Source of the DNA: a virus
IMG/VR virus record: IMGVR_UViG_3300008113_000564
Coordinates: 1 to 25,385 of that record
Direction: 5' to 3' (one strand)
Length of the DNA stretch: 25,385 nucleotides
A model generated the notes under the pieces. That model saw only the letters and a program-made list of their open reading frames with translations. It ran no database searches and was not told the origin of the DNA. This document shows positions 6,594 to 15,356 of this stretch, one piece after another. The stretch's first letter is position 1; each line of letters opens with the position of its first letter. Position numbers and translations under genes: made by a program.

Positions 6594-8483
6594 ATGCCAT
6601 CGTATAATAAGGAAGCTTTAGGTCTTCTTTGGGAAGCTTCTCGCCAAGGAACAGCCCAGGACATAGTTTCAGAAATGAGTAACCTGGGGTCCAATAACCC
6701 CTTTAAAGGACCAACTGCTAGGTCTCTCTTTTATGAGGCTGGAAGAAGAAATCCTGGTAAATATGGCCAATACCTATTCTATTCATTGGGTAGTGGTGGT
6801 AACGATTTTATCGATGCCTACTACAGATCGGAATCGCAAGACTATAACACTAGAGTTTCCTCTATAGAATCTAAAAATCCTAGCGCGGGTTTTTTAGTTA
6901 ACGAGACTCTTACATTAGAAATGTCCAGTGATTTAAACACCGGAATCCTCAGTGGTCTTATTTCGGGATATGAAGGATCGATAGTAGGAGGATTATCTGC
7001 ACCATATTACTGGAAAGATTTCCTTTATTGTAAACACTATGGAACCATTCCAAATAACTATATGATAACTCTTAGGAGATATCCAACCCCAGTTTTAGAT
7101 AATTTATCCATACCAGCATACAAGAAAGATTTAAAAAGCACTGAAGCATACACAGCGGGCGGAGTTGGAAGACCTGTTGCTCAAGCGGTTACATGGTTCG
7201 GCGGTAACACCTCTAATACTTTAAGCTCGCTAATCGGATTCACAACTGGGATTCAATGGGATAGTGCCAATCAACCGGACGTAAAAACCCAAGAAGCCTT
7301 TACAAAGGGATTCTTCCAGGACGGACCGGTAAAATGGATCGGTGGAGCTTTGCAAAAAATATCAGATAAAGCGGGTAATGCTTTTGATATTGGAGCTGCC
7401 ATTTTTAATGGAGCTATTGCCGCAACAGACGTTGATGAAACACTAACCAAATCAATCAGAGCTAAGAATTTTAGAGATAATGCCAAAGAAAGGGGAGGAC
7501 TTTTAGGTGAATATATTTGGGTTCCTGTTGACGTTGTTTCGAATGGATATAAAAGAGGCATGGGACTTACCTTTAGCTGGGATGCTCTGACCATTGTGTT
7601 TGAATATGAACTAAGTTCTGTTGGAGAAGTTAACAGTAAGGCGGCACTTTTGGATATCATGGGTAATTTATTGTCCATTGGAACAAACTATGGTAATTTT
7701 TTAACCCCCGATATTAGATACAATAATCAATTTCCAGCTATAGGATTTCCGGGAGGAGAAAAAGGACTTAATGATTTTTACAATGATCCTTTAGCTTGGA
7801 TAACCACTTACGGTGCAAAGCTAGCAAATTTAACTGCTGGTTCTAGCTCATCCGAAAGTCAAGACCAAGGAAGCGAACCGGAAACCATCGGTGGAGCTGG
7901 AGATCAATTTTCTTCCGATCAATTAAATGCCATAAGAGATATTTATACAAAAATAGGTAAGGGAACGGGAAGTCTAACAGAAGCTTTAGCACAATTGAAG
8001 AGTACTCTTGGTGACGACGCTTCTAGATTATTGAAATTTGCAGTGACCTCTGAATTTCTTTCCAGTTTCCAAGAGCCTGTGAGCTTTTTGACTGGAGCAC
8101 CAATAGGGGAATGGCATTTGACTATCGGTAATCCATGTAACCCTATAGCAATGATAGGTAATCTAATTTGTGATGGGGTTTCTATAGAATTTGGTGATGT
8201 ACTAGGACCTGATGATTTCCCTACTACTTTAAAAGCCACCTTCACTTTAAAACACGCTAGAGATAGGGAGAGAGGGGAGATAGAAAGTATATTCAACCGA
8301 GGTGATGGAAGACTTTATCAGACCGCACAACCCACCTCTGCAAATCAACAAAGCTTTGATGCTGTTTCTGATGTTAACGGTAACAGATTCAGCGAAGAAT
8401 ATGTTAACCAGGCTTTAAACGGAGGAGCTTGGGGTTCACAACTTGATGGATTGGGTGATCAGCAAGGCCCAACAAATCCCTAA
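6594..8483 (+). CDS. Large tail/baseplate structural protein, possible tube cap or initiator (gp48/gp54-like role)
   Basis: This 629-residue protein opens the tail block. Residues ~140-170 carry CKHYGTIPNNYMITLRRYPTP, followed by a long Gly/Asn/Ser-rich middle. Near residue 330 is FSWDALTIVFEYEL. Residues ~500-580 contain GEWHLTIGNPCNPIAMIGN, then VSIEFGDVLGPDDFPTTLKA and a charged FTLKHARDRERGEIESIFNRG. The last part has the beta-strand pattern of tail-tube-like domains (strand-Gly-Asn-Pro-strand, with a polar strand after it), and I recall similar C-termini in structural proteins of large myophages. Position supports a tail-axis role: a gp53-like protein, the hub and the spike follow immediately. 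The assignment as tube cap or initiator is an inference; virion structural protein is safe. It is much longer than T4 gp48 or gp54. There is no signal peptide or enzyme motif. Confidence 0.6.
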   Translation: MPSYNKEALGLLWEASRQGTAQDIVSEMSNLGSNNPFKGPTARSLFYEAGRRNPGKYGQYLFYSLGSGGNDFIDAYYRSESQDYNTRVSSIESKNPSAGFLVNETLTLEMSSDLNTGILSGLISGYEGSIVGGLSAPYYWKDFLYCKHYGTIPNNYMITLRRYPTPVLDNLSIPAYKKDLKSTEAYTAGGVGRPVAQAVTWFGGNTSNTLSSLIGFTTGIQWDSANQPDVKTQEAFTKGFFQDGPVKWIGGALQKISDKAGNAFDIGAAIFNGAIAATDVDETLTKSIRAKNFRDNAKERGGLLGEYIWVPVDVVSNGYKRGMGLTFSWDALTIVFEYELSSVGEVNSKAALLDIMGNLLSIGTNYGNFLTPDIRYNNQFPAIGFPGGEKGLNDFYNDPLAWITTYGAKLANLTAGSSSSESQDQGSEPETIGGAGDQFSSDQLNAIRDIYTKIGKGTGSLTEALAQLKSTLGDDASRLLKFAVTSEFLSSFQEPVSFLTGAPIGEWHLTIGNPCNPIAMIGNLICDGVSIEFGDVLGPDDFPTTLKATFTLKHARDRERGEIESIFNRGDGRLYQTAQPTSANQQSFDAVSDVNGNRFSEEYVNQALNGGAWGSQLDGLGDQQGPTNP

Positions 8484-8501
8484 ATAAAATAAATCAATAA
8501 A

Positions 8502-9089
8502 ATGGCACTGGAAATAGATACACTGACCAATAATAAAAGAATATTCAATCCGGATAGCACTTTAAATTCTACCGGTAGCTATGGAGTATGGGATCTCACT
8601 AAAGCTTCCATGACTTATAATAATGTCTCTGTACAGATAAAAACATTTTTTGCAGTAACTGAGTACTATCAGATGAGACCTGATATCATAGCTGCTATTA
8701 AGCTGGGTGATCAAGGAATGGTTGGGTCCTTGTTAAAATTCAATAGCGTAAGTAATCCTTTTGCTGTCAAGGAAGGCACTGTCTTTGCAATACCTGAATC
8801 ATCAACTGTACAGGAGAGCTTTAGAACAAAACAAATTAAAGATCAAACGGCCGTTAGTTCGAATACGAACACAAATCCAAATAACGTGTTTAAGAAAAAC
8901 CAAGAACAGAAAAAATTCAAGGTTAGCGAGGGTAGGAAAAAATATTTGCAGGACAAAGTAAAAAATAAGCCTGCAATGGATTTACCGCCTAATGTTCTTC
9001 AACCAGGGGAGAAAGTAATAGATAAAAAGAACGGATTCTTCATATTTGCACCTGATGCAGGTGGAGGAGGATTCAATACACCTCAGTAA
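8502..9089 (+). CDS. Baseplate wedge protein, gp53-like with LysM-like region
   Basis: In this 195-residue protein, residues ~47-100 read IKTFFAVTEYYQMRPDIIAA, a helix, then LLKFNSVSNPFAVKEGTVFA followed by IPES. This is the pattern of the phage baseplate wedge family gp53 and of LysM-like modules: 'start using X, location Y', then N-x-(I/V)-x-N-P-F, then G-x-x-(I/L/F)-x-I-P. T4 gp53 holds the wedges together around the central hub. The region after residue 105 is a Gln/Asn/Lys-rich linker, and the C-terminus has a second short strand motif (LQPGEKVIDKKNGFFIFAP) and a Gly-rich end. T4 gp53 is of similar length. Location directly before the hub gene fits. The remaining uncertainty is whether this is a true gp53 orthologue or another LysM-bearing tail protein. 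Confidence 0.65.
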   Translation: MALEIDTLTNNKRIFNPDSTLNSTGSYGVWDLTKASMTYNNVSVQIKTFFAVTEYYQMRPDIIAAIKLGDQGMVGSLLKFNSVSNPFAVKEGTVFAIPESSTVQESFRTKQIKDQTAVSSNTNTNPNNVFKKNQEQKKFKVSEGRKKYLQDKVKNKPAMDLPPNVLQPGEKVIDKKNGFFIFAPDAGGGGFNTPQ

Positions 9090-9099
9090 ATCTATATAA

Positions 9100-10644
9100 A
9101 TGGGTAGAGATTCAATAAACATAGTAAACGTAGCTCTAAATAACATGAAGCTAGACGAGGCAATCCAAGTGGATTACTCGAATGGTGCTAGTGATATACA
9201 GTCTCTTAGGAATTCTGGAGAAACTGACGAAAAGCTAACTGGTCTAAATGTTCCTTTTCTTACAATAAATGGTTATAGTGTAACAAATTTCTTAACAAGA
9301 TTCAATCTGGATTTGGGTGGATTTATCCCAACGGTAAGATTCTCGTTCATAGCAGTTGAAAGTGTTTTTATATCTAACAACTACCCAAAGGACGGGGATA
9401 TAGTTTCTCTTTATATGAGAGCACCAGGGGATTACTATAAACCGATTAGAATGGACTTCAATATACTAGATGTTGTCAGCGAGGTTTCTAGTACTTATTC
9501 AGAAACTGGTTCAGATCCTGATGGAAAGGGAATAAATTTGAGATTCACTATAGTAGCTGAATGTAGAATTCCTGGACTTTACACGGAGAGAATAAAGTCT
9601 TTTGCTAATATGAATTCCCATGATGCTTTATTGGAGATTTCACAAGATCTTAATTTGGGATTCTCGACAAATGAAGGTTCACCTGACGATAAGATGACAT
9701 GGCTATGTCCAAATTATTCATATTATGATCTTATAAGGGAAATTACTTTAAGCGCATATAAAGATGACGAGTCTAGTTTTTTCGATTGCTGGATAGATCC
9801 TTATTATAATCTCAATTTTATTAATATGGGTTCCCAGTTTGAATTTGACAGGGATCCAAAATGGCAGGCAAGAATAGTTCCGGGATATACGTCAGCTGGT
9901 GTCAAAGTGGATAGCGCTGTACCGGGAGCACCAACACCAGAAAATAAAACTTTGCCATTAGTTCTAACTAATATGGCTGGATTTGGTGTTGTACCATATT
10001 TTATAAACGGCTACACCTTAACATCAAGGGCTGGTACTAACACCAACGCCTCAGGTTATGTAACTGATATAGGATTCTATGACGAGTTATTAGAAACCAA
10101 CGATCCCACTGAAAAATACGTTACGTATTCTATGGAATCTATAACTCCGGAGACGATCGGGATCGGTTCGATACTTCAGAAAGGTAGAGCTAGAGATAAT
10201 GAATATAAAGAAGAAAAAAGGAGACAGTGGATGGGTGTTTTGAACACCGACGGAATACACAAGAATTATTATCATGCTAGACTGCAGAACACAATAAACA
10301 TGAATGACTGCACTAAGCTAACCTTGGAGGTCGAGCTTACTGATTTTTTCCCTGGCCTTTATAGAGGACAAGTTATCCCCGTTGGAATTTATGTTTTTAC
10401 TCAAGGAACCAGACAACAAAATGTAGGGAATATGCCTAACGGTCAGCCTAATACTTCTGCTGCTCCCACAAAGGATGAATTCCTTTCTGGAAATTATGTG
10501 ATAGTCTCTATGTCCATAAAATGGAGTATTAGTTCTGGTGGAATGAAACACTATCTGACATTGGCAAAAAGAACTTGGACAGCAAACTCTTCTGGACCTA
10601 TACCTAAGGCTTTCCCTATCTCAGCTATAAAGAAGCTATTTTAA
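9100..10644 (+). CDS. Baseplate hub protein, gp27/gpD-like
   Basis: This 514-residue protein is read as the central hub on which the spike is mounted. Residues ~45-75 (TINGYSVTNFLTRFNLDLGG then IPTVRFSFIAVES) and ~90-110 (YPKDGDIVSLYMRAPGD) give the strand order of the first hub barrel. FTIVAECRIPGLYTERIKSF follows at ~150. Near residues 220-250 is SSFFDCWIDPYYNLNFINMG, a sequence style typical of gp27/gpD/VgrG-type hubs, where the protein describes the second barrel. The C-terminal part has LTLEVELTDFFPGLYRGQ and ends in a beta-rich YLTLAKRTW. The spike protein at 13157 is its expected partner, although an 824-residue protein lies between them. Ten bases separate it from the gp53-like gene. 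Confidence 0.72.
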   Translation: MGRDSINIVNVALNNMKLDEAIQVDYSNGASDIQSLRNSGETDEKLTGLNVPFLTINGYSVTNFLTRFNLDLGGFIPTVRFSFIAVESVFISNNYPKDGDIVSLYMRAPGDYYKPIRMDFNILDVVSEVSSTYSETGSDPDGKGINLRFTIVAECRIPGLYTERIKSFANMNSHDALLEISQDLNLGFSTNEGSPDDKMTWLCPNYSYYDLIREITLSAYKDDESSFFDCWIDPYYNLNFINMGSQFEFDRDPKWQARIVPGYTSAGVKVDSAVPGAPTPENKTLPLVLTNMAGFGVVPYFINGYTLTSRAGTNTNASGYVTDIGFYDELLETNDPTEKYVTYSMESITPETIGIGSILQKGRARDNEYKEEKRRQWMGVLNTDGIHKNYYHARLQNTINMNDCTKLTLEVELTDFFPGLYRGQVIPVGIYVFTQGTRQQNVGNMPNGQPNTSAAPTKDEFLSGNYVIVSMSIKWSISSGGMKHYLTLAKRTWTANSSGPIPKAFPISAIKKLF

Positions 10645-10650
10645 AAGATG

Positions 10651-10660
10651 AGATAAATAC
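10651..10660 (+). promoter_or_regulatory. Weak candidate late promoter box (GATAAATA)
   Basis: GATAAATA at 10652-10659 differs by one base from the GATATATA box seen elsewhere and equals the T4 late core except its first base. Its G lies 28 bases before the ATG at 10680, the same spacing as at 1110/1138. It sits in a 35-base gap, so chance is a serious alternative. Confidence 0.25.
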
Positions 10661-10679
10661 AATAAACTAAAACAGATTA

Positions 10680-13154
10680 ATGTCATTCGGAGCAACAGAT
10701 CAACTAAGGAGTCTTTTCCTAAAGGGCTTTAAACTATCCAAACAAGGAAACTACGAGGATCCAACATATCTTGGATTTAAAATAGTGGTTGATTTTGGTG
10801 CTCTACCAGTCAGAGCTGATGATGGGCTTCCACCTAGCCCGCTTTTCAGAGAGACAAGTTATATAAATAACGATTTTTTCGGTAACAATCCTTTTGGTCA
10901 AGCCCAGTATTCTTACAGAACTCAGCCTAACGGAAACATATCATTTCATTCAGCAATATCTTATTTAAGAGAAAGGGAAGCACAGTTTCCCAGAGGCGGA
11001 AAGAGATCCGATATGTTAATCCAATTTAAAAATAGTTTTAGTGATCTCCTTAATAATTCACCTTGGTTTATTCAATCAATTAGCGGATTAGACCAATTGC
11101 CTTTAGTTTCGAGAAAGGGTTTTGCAGTTGAAGCAAATACAGAATTCAGTCCTCAGAGGACACAGGGGAAGGCTTTGGAATTTACCACTCTAGAATCTTT
11201 GAATTTAAGAATGACCGCTCTAGCGGATCTTTACAATCAAGCAACTTTCGATTATGATAATATGCGTGAACTTGTTCCTAGAAATCTTAGAAAGTTTACG
11301 ATGTATATTTTCGTTTCGGAGATTCGTAATTTCTTTAAGACGTCTAGATTAATAGGTTCATCTGCAGCCCTAACTGCAATAGATAATATAGCTACTCTTC
11401 TTGGATCAGGAAACAACCCTGGTACAAATGTTGGTGACGTAGCGGGAGAACAGAATAGCGAATATAACGGAGGTTCTTCGAACACCAATCCTGCTAGTGC
11501 TTTTAATTCCTTTGTTGGTAATGTTTTAAATGGGGCTGGTGTTGATAATGACTTATCGATGCTCAGAAATCAGCAAGATCAGAGCGGAATAAAACCAGTT
11601 ATAGTTTTCGAGTGTAGAAATTGTGAGTTTGATTTTAGCGAAAGCACCCCGATACCTAGTGAAATAAACCCCGGTACAGATAGTGCAACTCCGGTATCCC
11701 AAAAATTCAGAGTTATTGTTGGAAGGGTTAGGGTTAGAACTCAATATCCCAATATCAGGCAGGATGAAAAGCCTTTGATACTTGGTGATAGCTGGGACGC
11801 TGCTAGATCTTCGGTACAGAGAAACCCTAACAATCTAGGAAATGATTTGCTTTCTATCGGTGGCGAGCTTCTAACTAATTTTTTAAGTAATTCTTTAAAT
11901 GATCTAATAAATGAGGGAGTTGCTAATTTCATTAAGCCCAATGTTGCAGGACTGGACACACTAGCTCTTGGTAATATCTATAGCTTGAATCCTTCACAGG
12001 TATTAGGAAATCTTTCCTTCAACACTGCACAGCAGTTTTTGGACCAGCTAGGAAACATAAATCCCGGATTCAAAGAAACTAATTTACCAAATCCACAAAC
12101 AACTGGACTTGGAGGTCCACCTCAAAGGGTTTATCCTGGAATTAACGATGACGTCTACACTAGGGTTCCTGGATCTGATCTGGGGGTAAGCTCTATAGCA
12201 GGTGTACAGGGAAGAGTCTACACTAAACCTACAGGAGACAACTATCCGGGTGTTCCTGGTCAGGATCTGGGGGTTCCTCAGAGAGTTTACGTTGAGCCTA
12301 AGGGAGATGCTTATGGCGATGTTCCGGGAAAAGATCTGGGAGTTCCCGATAGGGTTTATCCAGCTCCTGTTGGAGACGCGTATGATGAAGTACCGGGAGC
12401 AGATCTTGGAGTTCCTGATAGGGTTTATCCAGCTCCGGGCGGAGACGCGTATGCGGACGTACCTGGTCAGGATTTAGGTGTTCCCCAAAGGGTTTATCCA
12501 GCTCCGGGCGGGGACGCGTATGCGGACGTACCTGGTCAGGATTTAGGTGTTCCCCAAAGGGTTTATCCAGCTCCGGGCGGAGACGCTTACGGGAATGTTC
12601 CAGGAAGCGATTTAGGCGTGCCTAGCAGAACTTATCCGCAAATCCAAGACGATGTATACAAAAACGTTCCGGGCACAGATTTGGGGGTTCCTACACGTTC
12701 TTATGGTAAAATACAGGATGATGTGTACAAGTCAGTACCTGGTCAGGATCTAGGAGCTCCTGATAGAAGTTATAAGCCTGCAGACGGTAAAGTTTATCCT
12801 GATGCAAATAACGATCAAGCACCTCTTAATACCCAAAAGGTTTATCCAGATTCTGTAAAAACTTCTACTAATTCTCAGATAGAACCTGCTCCGGTATATT
12901 CACAAACCCAGAAGATCAGTTCTAACGGGGAACTTAGAGATCCATCAAACACATTCACCACACAGCCAAATGCTGTTTATCCAAAGGTAGATCAGGTTAA
13001 TAGAAAATCCAGGGGGGAAATCGGAAAGGCTTACCCTCAGACAACCGGAGATTTTATAGTTGAAGCCCCACTAAATTTAGGAAATTTAAAGCCAGAAGGT
13101 AAGTATAATATCAGTACAGGCGGATTAAACCCGGAGCCTGAAAAGTTTGAATAA
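10680..13154 (+). CDS. Tail-tip structural protein with C-terminal 23-residue tandem repeats
   Basis: This 824-residue protein lies between hub and spike genes. The N-terminal ~370 residues look like a folded structural domain: LGFKIVVDFGALPV near 30, the helical YLREREAQF, then LNNSPWFIQSISGLDQLPLV near 130, and NLRKFTMYIFVSEIRNFFKT near 200. The segment VIVFECRNCEFDFSE, followed by KFRVIVGRVRVRTQYP, near 300-360 resembles the strand pair of tail-tube-like proteins, so a tube-initiator-type role (as gp54 or gp48) is possible. Residues 483-695 are nine tandem repeats with consensus RVYPAPGGDAYADVPGQDLG then VPQ. After them comes a looser region with recurring VYP motifs (KVYPD, PVYSQ, AVYPK, KAYPQ). 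The repeats are Pro/Gly/Tyr/Asp-rich, likely extended and flexible, and could form a sleeve, tether or host-contact element at the tail tip. The start follows a weak promoter-like box. Only two bases separate its stop from the spike gene. Confidence 0.68.
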   Translation: MSFGATDQLRSLFLKGFKLSKQGNYEDPTYLGFKIVVDFGALPVRADDGLPPSPLFRETSYINNDFFGNNPFGQAQYSYRTQPNGNISFHSAISYLREREAQFPRGGKRSDMLIQFKNSFSDLLNNSPWFIQSISGLDQLPLVSRKGFAVEANTEFSPQRTQGKALEFTTLESLNLRMTALADLYNQATFDYDNMRELVPRNLRKFTMYIFVSEIRNFFKTSRLIGSSAALTAIDNIATLLGSGNNPGTNVGDVAGEQNSEYNGGSSNTNPASAFNSFVGNVLNGAGVDNDLSMLRNQQDQSGIKPVIVFECRNCEFDFSESTPIPSEINPGTDSATPVSQKFRVIVGRVRVRTQYPNIRQDEKPLILGDSWDAARSSVQRNPNNLGNDLLSIGGELLTNFLSNSLNDLINEGVANFIKPNVAGLDTLALGNIYSLNPSQVLGNLSFNTAQQFLDQLGNINPGFKETNLPNPQTTGLGGPPQRVYPGINDDVYTRVPGSDLGVSSIAGVQGRVYTKPTGDNYPGVPGQDLGVPQRVYVEPKGDAYGDVPGKDLGVPDRVYPAPVGDAYDEVPGADLGVPDRVYPAPGGDAYADVPGQDLGVPQRVYPAPGGDAYADVPGQDLGVPQRVYPAPGGDAYGNVPGSDLGVPSRTYPQIQDDVYKNVPGTDLGVPTRSYGKIQDDVYKSVPGQDLGAPDRSYKPADGKVYPDANNDQAPLNTQKVYPDSVKTSTNSQIEPAPVYSQTQKISSNGELRDPSNTFTTQPNAVYPKVDQVNRKSRGEIGKAYPQTTGDFIVEAPLNLGNLKPEGKYNISTGGLNPEPEKFE
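12126..12764 (+). repeat. In-frame tandem repeat array, nine copies of a 69-base (23-residue) unit
   Basis: Copy 1 (12126-12212) is 29 residues long because of a six-residue insertion. Copies 2 to 9 are each exactly 69 bases, starting at 12213 and ending at 12764, with no spacers. Invariant or near-invariant positions are Arg1, Tyr3, Asp9, Tyr11, Val14, Pro15, Gly16, Asp18, Leu19, Gly20 and Pro22. Copies 5 and 6 (12420-12557) encode identical residues and differ at one base, which indicates recent duplication. A degenerate tenth copy follows, to about 12824. Confidence 0.95.
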
Positions 13155-13156
13155 TT

Positions 13157-13861
13157 ATGTCAGGAGAAAATAAAACGTATCTTGGTAGGGTGGTTGATAT
13201 CAAGGACCCACTTTACGAGGGAAGAGCAAAGGTTGAAGTCTTCGGTATATTTGACGGACTTCCAGTTGACGATATCCCTTGGGCAGAGCAGATTGCAGGC
13301 TTATCTTTTGCTGGAGATTTTGGAGGGGGTAACCTTACCATACCTAGACTTGGCTCCATAGTGGCTGTTAATTTTGAGGGCAATAACTACTATAAGCTAA
13401 ATTACCACTACGTCAAGGAGGTAGCCAAAGATCTTTTGGCCGAGCTTAAGGAGGAAAATTCATACGAGGGCACACACTCTTTAATATATGATTCAGAGGC
13501 TCAGCCGGGAACATTAAAGATGATCTACACCCGGAAAAAAGGTTTAGTTTTCCAGCTAGGAGATGCCACAATACAACTCGACACACAAAACGGAGGAACA
13601 GATAAGGAGCAGCTAAGAATAGTTGTCAAGATGAATGACGACGAGATTAGAATGGAGAAGAGCGGAGGGAAGCAGAAGGTTATAGTTAAATCAGAAAACA
13701 TAGAACTTGGAGAGGGAGCAATAGAAAAACTGGTTTTAGGTAGCACCTTTTTGACATTCTTTAACTCCCACACACATCCAACAGGGGTTGGTCCATCTGG
13801 TGTACCTGTTGTACCGATGTCTGATCCTCAGCATTTAAGCCAAGTATCTAAAACTAAATAA
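13157..13861 (+). CDS. Baseplate central spike protein, gp5 OB-fold type without lysozyme
   Basis: This 234-residue protein begins with an OB-fold typical of phage gp5/gpV spikes (residues ~8-85: LGRVVDIKDPLYEGRAKVEV, then DIPWAEQIAG, then LTIPRLGSIVAVNFEGNNYY). A helical linker (VAKDLLAELKEEN) follows. Residues ~115-195 are repetitive short strands (LVFQLGDATIQLDTQNGG, DDEIRMEKSGGKQKVIVKSE) expected to form a trimeric beta-helix. The C-terminus has HTHPTGVGPSGVP at 205-217; the His-x-His pair is the iron-binding tip motif known from P2 gpV-type spikes. There is no lysozyme domain, unlike T4 gp5, so the spike would pierce rather than digest. It starts two bases after the repeat protein and ends two bases before the next gene. 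Confidence 0.87.
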   Translation: MSGENKTYLGRVVDIKDPLYEGRAKVEVFGIFDGLPVDDIPWAEQIAGLSFAGDFGGGNLTIPRLGSIVAVNFEGNNYYKLNYHYVKEVAKDLLAELKEENSYEGTHSLIYDSEAQPGTLKMIYTRKKGLVFQLGDATIQLDTQNGGTDKEQLRIVVKMNDDEIRMEKSGGKQKVIVKSENIELGEGAIEKLVLGSTFLTFFNSHTHPTGVGPSGVPVVPMSDPQHLSQVSKTK

Positions 13862-13863
13862 CA

Positions 13864-15324
13864 ATGCCAGCTGATTGGGGTACATTTATAGCTAATGTCG
13901 GGAATAAACTTTCAGGTCAATCCATACAGGGATCTTACGATTCTGGAGGAAAGAATGTGGACGATTTTGCAACATATTTAGCTAATCAATATGTCCTAGC
14001 TGTAGCTGGAAAAGCACAAACACCTTTTGGTAACCTTCATCAGAAGGGGAATGCTCAATTACTTACAACCGCTTTTACCCAAGCTTTTAAGCTTCTAGAA
14101 AAAGAACAAACCCCAACATTAGAGGAAAAGCTAAAAGATCCGGATTATTCAGATCTAGAAGATTCACTTCCTGATGTTAAAACTGACGAATATCTGGATA
14201 AGTTCGATTTAGATTTTTTAGCGTGGGCTGAGCTAAATGGTGAATCAATACCAGATTTCACATATTCTATATTCTTCTCGCAATTTCCAGATTTCCCCAC
14301 GACTAGAGAACAACAAGTTCTGGAGATAGCCAGAAGAATAGTTAAAAAATATGACGGTACATCTGACTACATACAATGGATCTATAGTTTAAGATTAAGT
14401 CCGGACTATCAGGAACGGTCAAAGGAAATTTCTGATAAAGCTTTAGAACTCATAAAAGGACTCGGTACCGCAGAGAGCAAGAAAATTGAAGATTTCAAAA
14501 ACCTCCAGAACATAGAGATTACTAAGGAATTGTTTCAGGAAGAACATGCTAATGATCCAGAAAGAATCCCAGATTATATGGTAAAAGACTTTATAATTAA
14601 ATTCACTTACGATCAAAGATATGAGTCTGGTCTATTTAAGGCTTTTAGTGGAAATATTTCAGGCGTAAATAACCTAATTGATCAGAAATTAGCAACTAAT
14701 GTTATTCTAAAGAATCAGAACCTAGATAAGTTATTTTCTAATGACTTTTCGGGATTGGGGTTAGTTAATAAGCTGGACTCATTAAAAGTCGTACAACCAG
14801 GAACTCCTGCTTATCTTAATAGAACACTTAAATTCGCTTCTATTAAGCTCAGTAAATCTATTGCTTATGATTACGAGGCAGCTAGATTTAGAGATTTGAA
14901 GCAGAGATACATTCAGGAATTAGCGGACAAGGAGAAAAAGAATAGTGAATCTGATAATCAGAATGACCCATATTATATAATGGCAACCGGGGTTTTAGCA
15001 TATTGGGCATCTACCTTACAACAGCCATTTACGCCAACTCCGCCAGTTCCCCCTTGTTTGCTTACCTTGCCTCTGGGAGGTTTTTTCATTCCGATATACT
15101 ACGGTAGCAGAAAAAGACTTGCAGATTATCTCAAAAGAGCTTTTAATAGTGGGAAAAAATTTAAAACTATTCCGGAGAGACAAATAGGCGCAAGAGTAGT
15201 TGCTTCAGCTTTAGCTTTCTCTTTTGCAGCCAATATGCTTGAATTTAAGCTCATTTATAATGGGGGTGTTCCTACAAGCGGTCCCCCAGCTCCTATGATC
15301 GGTTTTGTCCCCATTGTTTTTTAA
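13864..15324 (+). CDS. Unknown tail-associated protein with Pro-rich hydrophobic C-terminus
   Basis: I cannot name this 486-residue protein. Residues ~30-75 contain DDFATYLANQYVLAVAG, then AQTPFGNLHQKGNAQLLTTA, a helical motif I associate with tail proteins of large myophages. The middle (75-370) is helical and acidic, with SIPDFTYSIFFSQFPDFP and many Lys/Glu/Asp. Residues ~370-486 are distinctive: AYWASTLQQPFTPTPPVPP, LLTLPLGGFFIPIYYG, ARVVASALAFSFAANMLEF and a final GPPAPMIGFVPIVF. This end is hydrophobic and Pro/Gly-rich but is not a standard membrane helix; it might contact a membrane, the hub lumen or the tape measure end. It ends the hub transcript before a new promoter-like box. A virion role is inferred from position. 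Confidence 0.6.
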   Translation: MPADWGTFIANVGNKLSGQSIQGSYDSGGKNVDDFATYLANQYVLAVAGKAQTPFGNLHQKGNAQLLTTAFTQAFKLLEKEQTPTLEEKLKDPDYSDLEDSLPDVKTDEYLDKFDLDFLAWAELNGESIPDFTYSIFFSQFPDFPTTREQQVLEIARRIVKKYDGTSDYIQWIYSLRLSPDYQERSKEISDKALELIKGLGTAESKKIEDFKNLQNIEITKELFQEEHANDPERIPDYMVKDFIIKFTYDQRYESGLFKAFSGNISGVNNLIDQKLATNVILKNQNLDKLFSNDFSGLGLVNKLDSLKVVQPGTPAYLNRTLKFASIKLSKSIAYDYEAARFRDLKQRYIQELADKEKKNSESDNQNDPYYIMATGVLAYWASTLQQPFTPTPPVPPCLLTLPLGGFFIPIYYGSRKRLADYLKRAFNSGKKFKTIPERQIGARVVASALAFSFAANMLEFKLIYNGGVPTSGPPAPMIGFVPIVF

Positions 15325-15356
15325 AATAATTCCGAGCTTTTAAAGGAACTTAAGCT

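Noticed and set aside
7271-8296. Two minus-strand reading frames of 117-135 residues
   Set aside because: They lie inside the 629-residue tail protein, have Ser/Pro/Leu-rich compositions typical of antisense readings, and have no promoter or terminator.
12202-12477. 91-residue + strand reading frame inside the repeat protein
   Set aside because: It is an out-of-frame reading of the repeats; the translated residues only mirror the repeat period and it lies wholly within the 824-residue gene.
12126-12764. CRISPR-like periodic repeat
   Set aside because: The unit is exactly 69 bases, in frame with the host gene, with no spacers and with codon-level variation, so it is a protein repeat.
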